Shown here in pieces: positions 38,051 to 40,123 of a stretch of 40,123 nt of DNA (the stretch's first letter is position 1; the number at the start of each line of letters is the position of its first letter). The stretch is from Ruminococcaceae bacterium UBA5905 (GTDB lineage: Bacteria > Bacillota > Clostridia > Oscillospirales > Acutalibacteraceae), in NCBI GenBank assembly GCA_002431285.1, contig DJEF01000037.1, forward strand, positions 1 through 40,123. The letters run 5' to 3'. Position numbers and translations under genes: made by a program. Below the pieces are notes generated by a model. The model saw nothing but the letters and a program-made list of their open reading frames with translations. It did no database searches and was not told the DNA's origin.

Positions 38051-38677
38051 CTATTGCGCAGCATTGCCGAAAATAGCCAGGAATCCGGTGCGGTGATACC
38101 GGCTCAGAAGCTCCACATACTCGGATGCCTCCTCGCGGCTCATCCCGTGGCGGATGATCTCGAACAGGCTCTCAAAGCGGGAGGTCGTGACAATATGCAG
38201 CAGCTTTTCGGTCACGGCGTCGCCGCATTTGTCCGGGTAGCCGACGGCCTCCATGTACTTATAGGTGTATTCCACCTCGATGCGCACCAGCGCGTCCACG
38301 AAATTGTGAAACCGTGTGCCGTAGGACGCGTCCAGCAGCAGGCGAAATTCGTCCAGATGCGCATACATATACTCAATCAGCGCGGAGGTGCCGCCGTCGG
38401 CGTATTGCGGCATCCGCTCCGCCTGTTCGTGGGGTGTCATCTGATGAAATTGCGCCTGAATATGGATGAACCGTTCGGTCATTTCGCTGAGCACCGGTTC
38501 GACGATGGCGGAAAACAGCCCTTCCTTGTCGCCGAAACGGACATAGATGGAATTGGTGCTGGTATCCGCTGACGCTGCGATGGTGCGCAGGGAGGCGTCC
38601 ACATATCCCTTGTCGAGAAATTCCCGCTTCGCCGCGGCGATGATGCGTTCTGCGACCCCCTCGATCTGTTTTGCCAT
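38051..38677 (-). CDS. TetR/AcrR-family transcriptional regulator
   Basis: This encodes 208 residues. The N-terminal TetR helix-turn-helix has AERIIAAAKREFLDKGYVDASLRTIA and SADTSTNSIYVRFGDKEGLF. The C-terminal ligand domain is variable and mostly helical. The ATG at 38677 is preferred over a GTG at 38686 because GAGGTG is placed 7 bases before it. It is 95 bases upstream of two ABC half-transporter genes on the same strand and probably represses its own operon through repeats at 38699-38726. The inducing ligand is unknown and is probably a substrate of the exporter. Confidence 0.92.
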   Translation of the reverse strand: MAKQIEGVAERIIAAAKREFLDKGYVDASLRTIAASADTSTNSIYVRFGDKEGLFSAIVEPVLSEMTERFIHIQAQFHQMTPHEQAERMPQYADGGTSALIEYMYAHLDEFRLLLDASYGTRFHNFVDALVRIEVEYTYKYMEAVGYPDKCGDAVTEKLLHIVTTSRFESLFEIIRHGMSREEASEYVELLSRYHRTGFLAIFGNAAQ

Positions 38678-38698
38678 TGCACTCACCTCGCTTTTATC

Positions 38699-38726
38699 AA
38701 TAACACTGTTTCATAACGCTGTTATT
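38699..38726. promoter_or_regulatory. Likely operator of the TetR regulator
   Basis: A direct repeat, ATAACACTGTT (38700-38710) and ATAACGCTGTT (38713-38723), has a period of 13 bases. AATAACA (38699-38705) and TGTTATT (38720-38726) also form inverted arms. It overlaps the -10 element and the transcription start of the tetR promoter. Confidence 0.65.
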
Positions 38727-38752
38727 ATATGGCGAAGGTCGGAAAATGTCAA
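38724..38752 (-). promoter_or_regulatory. Perfect-consensus sigma-A promoter of the tetR-ABC operon
   Basis: Read on the minus strand, TTGACA (38752-38747) and TATAAT (38729-38724) are 17 bases apart, an exact match to consensus. The expected start near 38717 lies inside the putative operator. Such a strong promoter fits tight repression by the encoded TetR protein. Confidence 0.85.
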
Positions 38753-38849
38753 TAGCCGATTGCAAAAAAATTCGTGGCCGACCTCGGGTATCGGATGAGT
38801 GGAATAGACTGTTTCTCCGGCCGGTCGTCACTCACCCACTGGTTACCCG

Positions 38850-39012
38850 TCGCCCATCTGCCGCATTGTCTGCTGCGCATCCGCTGATTGTCCGCCCCAT
38901 TGTCTGTTGCTCGGCCGCTGATTGTCCGCTGATTGCTCGCCGTGTTGTTTGTCGATTACCCGCCGCCCGTCCGTTGATTGTCTGCCGCCCGACCGCCGTA
39001 TCGCCGGTTGCG
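38850..39012 (+). repeat. Degenerate short tandem repeats around CCGCTGATTGTCCG
   Basis: The core ATTGTC or a close variant recurs about eight times at intervals of about 10 to 30 bases, each preceded by pyrimidine-rich GC sequence such as GCATCCGCTG, CGGCCGCTG or GTCCGTTG. Units are imperfect and irregular, unlike a CRISPR array. A plus-strand frame through it would encode a Pro/Leu/Arg/Cys-rich repeat peptide, with no start signal to support it. Confidence 0.6.
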
Positions 39013-39117
39013 TCGATTATGGTTAAGGAGCGCGCTGCGGAAGATCGTGCGGATTGTAGCTTTAGCTGTTGAAAGTCGGCTTTTTATATACAAAATGGCA
39101 ATTGTTTATATAATATA

Positions 39118-39152
39118 CCCTCTGTAAAGCGACTTGGCTGCTTTACAGAGGG
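39118..39152. repeat. Perfect inverted repeat beside AT-rich DNA
   Basis: CCCTCTGTAAAGC (39118-39130) pairs with 39140-39152 across a 9-base loop. The minus-strand side is followed by TATATTATATAAAC rather than a T run. It may be a terminator variant or a structural repeat. Confidence 0.6.
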
Positions 39153-39445
39153 AGCGAAAAGAAGCGGATTTGCAAAAGCCGGGCGCGAATGCCGTCGCCG
39201 CGGACAAGAAAACGGGGAGGCAAACAGCCGGTGGTTGTTTCGCATTTTTTCGACCGTTTCGGTCGGCTTTCTGCGGCTCGCGGGGCAATCGAAACGCCCG
39301 CTGTCGGCAATTCCGTAAGGGAGATTGCAACGGGGCGTGCTGCCGTAACCGGTGGGACATATCGCCGCCTTTACTGGGCGTGGTTCCGAGCGCGACTCTC
39401 CGGGCGCGGCTCCGGACATGGTTCCGGGTGCGGCTCACAATCAGT

Positions 39446-39491
39446 ATTGGGGAACAATTTTCAAAAATAATCTTTGATTTTTATCCCCAAT
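39446..39491. repeat. Inverted repeat ATTGGGGA/TCCCCAAT
   Basis: Eight-base arms at 39446-39453 and 39484-39491 flank 30 bases of AT-rich DNA, at the point where composition changes from GC-rich to AT-rich. A role as a recombinase or regulator site is possible but unsupported. Confidence 0.4.
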
Positions 39492-39976
39492 CTTGCGAAT
39501 ACACAATATAGTATGCCCTGATTTGATATACCGGGAGCAACAGAAAATACGATCTTGTTTAGCAGTTCCAATACTTTTTGCGGTTTTTCAATGAGGACTT
39601 CTTCGGCAGAAAAACAAAAAAGTACGGTATCATAAAATCGTCGATTTAGAAAGATGAATTACATTACGGCAAGAAACAAAGAGAACGCACAGTACATTTT
39701 TCTTTCTGTCGGTTTGAACCCCGACCACTAAAACCCACACATGATTTTTGGTGCAGTTACCCGCAACCGGGTGCTTTGAAAATTGGTAAATTTCTGCCAT
39801 ACGAAAATTATTCTAACGCCGCAAAAAGAAAGTAAGTCTTGAAAAGCCTTATCTCATGCGGTATTTGGAGATTTTTTATTCTAATATTCACGAGCGGAAA
39901 AGAGAATAAAAACGGCTCGAAAATGCATCTGAAAAGTAAAAAAATTAAGGTCGGAGAATTTTCGCCGAATAGAAAG

Positions 39977-40007
39977 AGCCCTTGAAAACACTGGGCTTTC
40001 AAGGGCT
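39977..40007. repeat. Perfect inverted repeat AGCCCTTGAAA, with a distal 10-base partner
   Basis: AGCCCTTGAAA (39977-39987) pairs with 39997-40007. In addition CTTGAAAACA (39981-39990) is repeated in inverse at 40101-40110. On the minus strand the hairpin is followed by CTCTTTCT and could end a transcript entering from the right edge. The cluster of repeats resembles the end of a mobile element, but no integrase is in view. Confidence 0.5.
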
Positions 40008-40123
40008 TCGTTGTGAAGACAGGACAATAGAGATGTTTTTGCGTTTTCGCTGTCTTGATTTGAACACTCTCGACACAATCATTTTACATCACTCCGTTTC
40101 TGTTTTCAAGGTTTTTTACAGCG

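Larger units (their letters stand above)
38753..40123. other. 1.37-kb region without a recognisable gene
   Basis: Composition changes along it. 38812-39020 is a GC-rich degenerate repeat tract. 39061-39120 is AT-rich. 39160-39440 is GC-rich with short repeats around TGGTTCCGGG. From about 39460 to the end it is AT-rich, unlike the rest of the window. Open frames of 64-125 codons occur on both strands, but none shows a domain, a good ribosome site or composition like a gene here. Several inverted repeats are listed separately. It may be the edge of a mobile element. Confidence 0.55.

Noticed and set aside
38850..39012. CRISPR array
   Set aside because: Repeat units are short, irregular and degenerate, spacing varies, and there are no cas genes.
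38746..39072. Plus-strand 108-codon frame with Pro/Leu/Arg/Cys repeats
   Set aside because: Its start overlaps the tetR promoter, it has no ribosome site, and the repeat pattern is explained by the DNA-level repeats.
39708..39735. tRNA fragment suggested by GGTTCAAA and CCGAC on the minus strand
   Set aside because: The T-arm-like loop has the wrong length (5-8-5), and no acceptor, D or anticodon arm can be drawn around it.
39808..40078. Two minus-strand frames of 64 and 65 codons at the right edge
   Set aside because: They overlap each other, contain inverted repeats, lack ribosome sites and show no domain. The AT-rich DNA makes such short frames expected.

Overview
The window looks like a chromosome segment from a strictly anaerobic, GC-rich gut-type Firmicute, most likely class Clostridia near the Oscillospirales/Ruminococcaceae. 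The basis is an Hcp with its ferredoxin, AddAB rather than RecBCD, a DUF1846 protein, strong Shine-Dalgarno sites and sigma-A promoters, and several glycosidases of the kind used on host or plant glycans. This placement is inference from gene content; there is no rRNA or other taxonomic marker in the window.

Layout. (1) 1-6.2 kb, minus strand: parA, parB, a CAP-domain lipoprotein and a very large Cna-B/SpaA-repeat surface protein with an N-terminal NlpC/P60-like domain, which runs off the left edge. This resembles one end of an integrative conjugative element. A previously unlisted small RNA gene with its own consensus promoter and terminator diverges from parA (6022-6223). (2) 6.4-9.6 kb: a CRP/FNR-type regulator divergent from a ferredoxin-hcp operon. 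A TTGA-N4-TCAA box sits at about -41.5 of the hcp promoter, which suggests direct class II activation of this nitrosative-stress unit. (3) 9.9-17.8 kb: a DUF421/YetF membrane protein and addBA. (4) 17.8-23.6 kb: a glycan operon of a TIM-barrel sugar isomerase, a GHL6-like glycosidase and a GH2 beta-galactosidase. (5) 23.7-28.7 kb: DUF1846 plus an SGNH hydrolase, a 265-bp spacer with three hairpins, and a GH38 alpha-mannosidase.

(6) 34.3-28.8 kb, minus strand: a carbohydrate operon under one strong promoter: DUF2961/GH172-like protein, Gfo/Idh/MocA oxidoreductase, zinc dehydrogenase, FGGY kinase, DeoR-type repressor, an epimerase fragment and a small unknown protein. The first gene appears to lack its middle and the epimerase its last three quarters. 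Single-base indels break the DUF2961 gene, the kinase (three times) and the repressor. (7) 38.8-34.5 kb, minus strand: TetR regulator and two ABC half-transporters, the first also broken by a one-base insertion in a homopolymer. (8) 38.8-40.1 kb: no convincing gene; a degenerate GC-rich repeat tract gives way to AT-rich DNA with several inverted repeats, possibly the edge of another mobile element.

The six single-base indels all lie in or beside homopolymer runs between 30 and 38 kb, while about 20 kb to the left reads cleanly. Either this part is decaying or the underlying assembly has local homopolymer errors; read-level data would decide. The most interesting candidates for new biology are the rod-shaped small RNA next to parAB, the amidase-adhesin fusion, the isomerase-GHL6-GH2 operon and the hairpin-rich spacer before the mannosidase.
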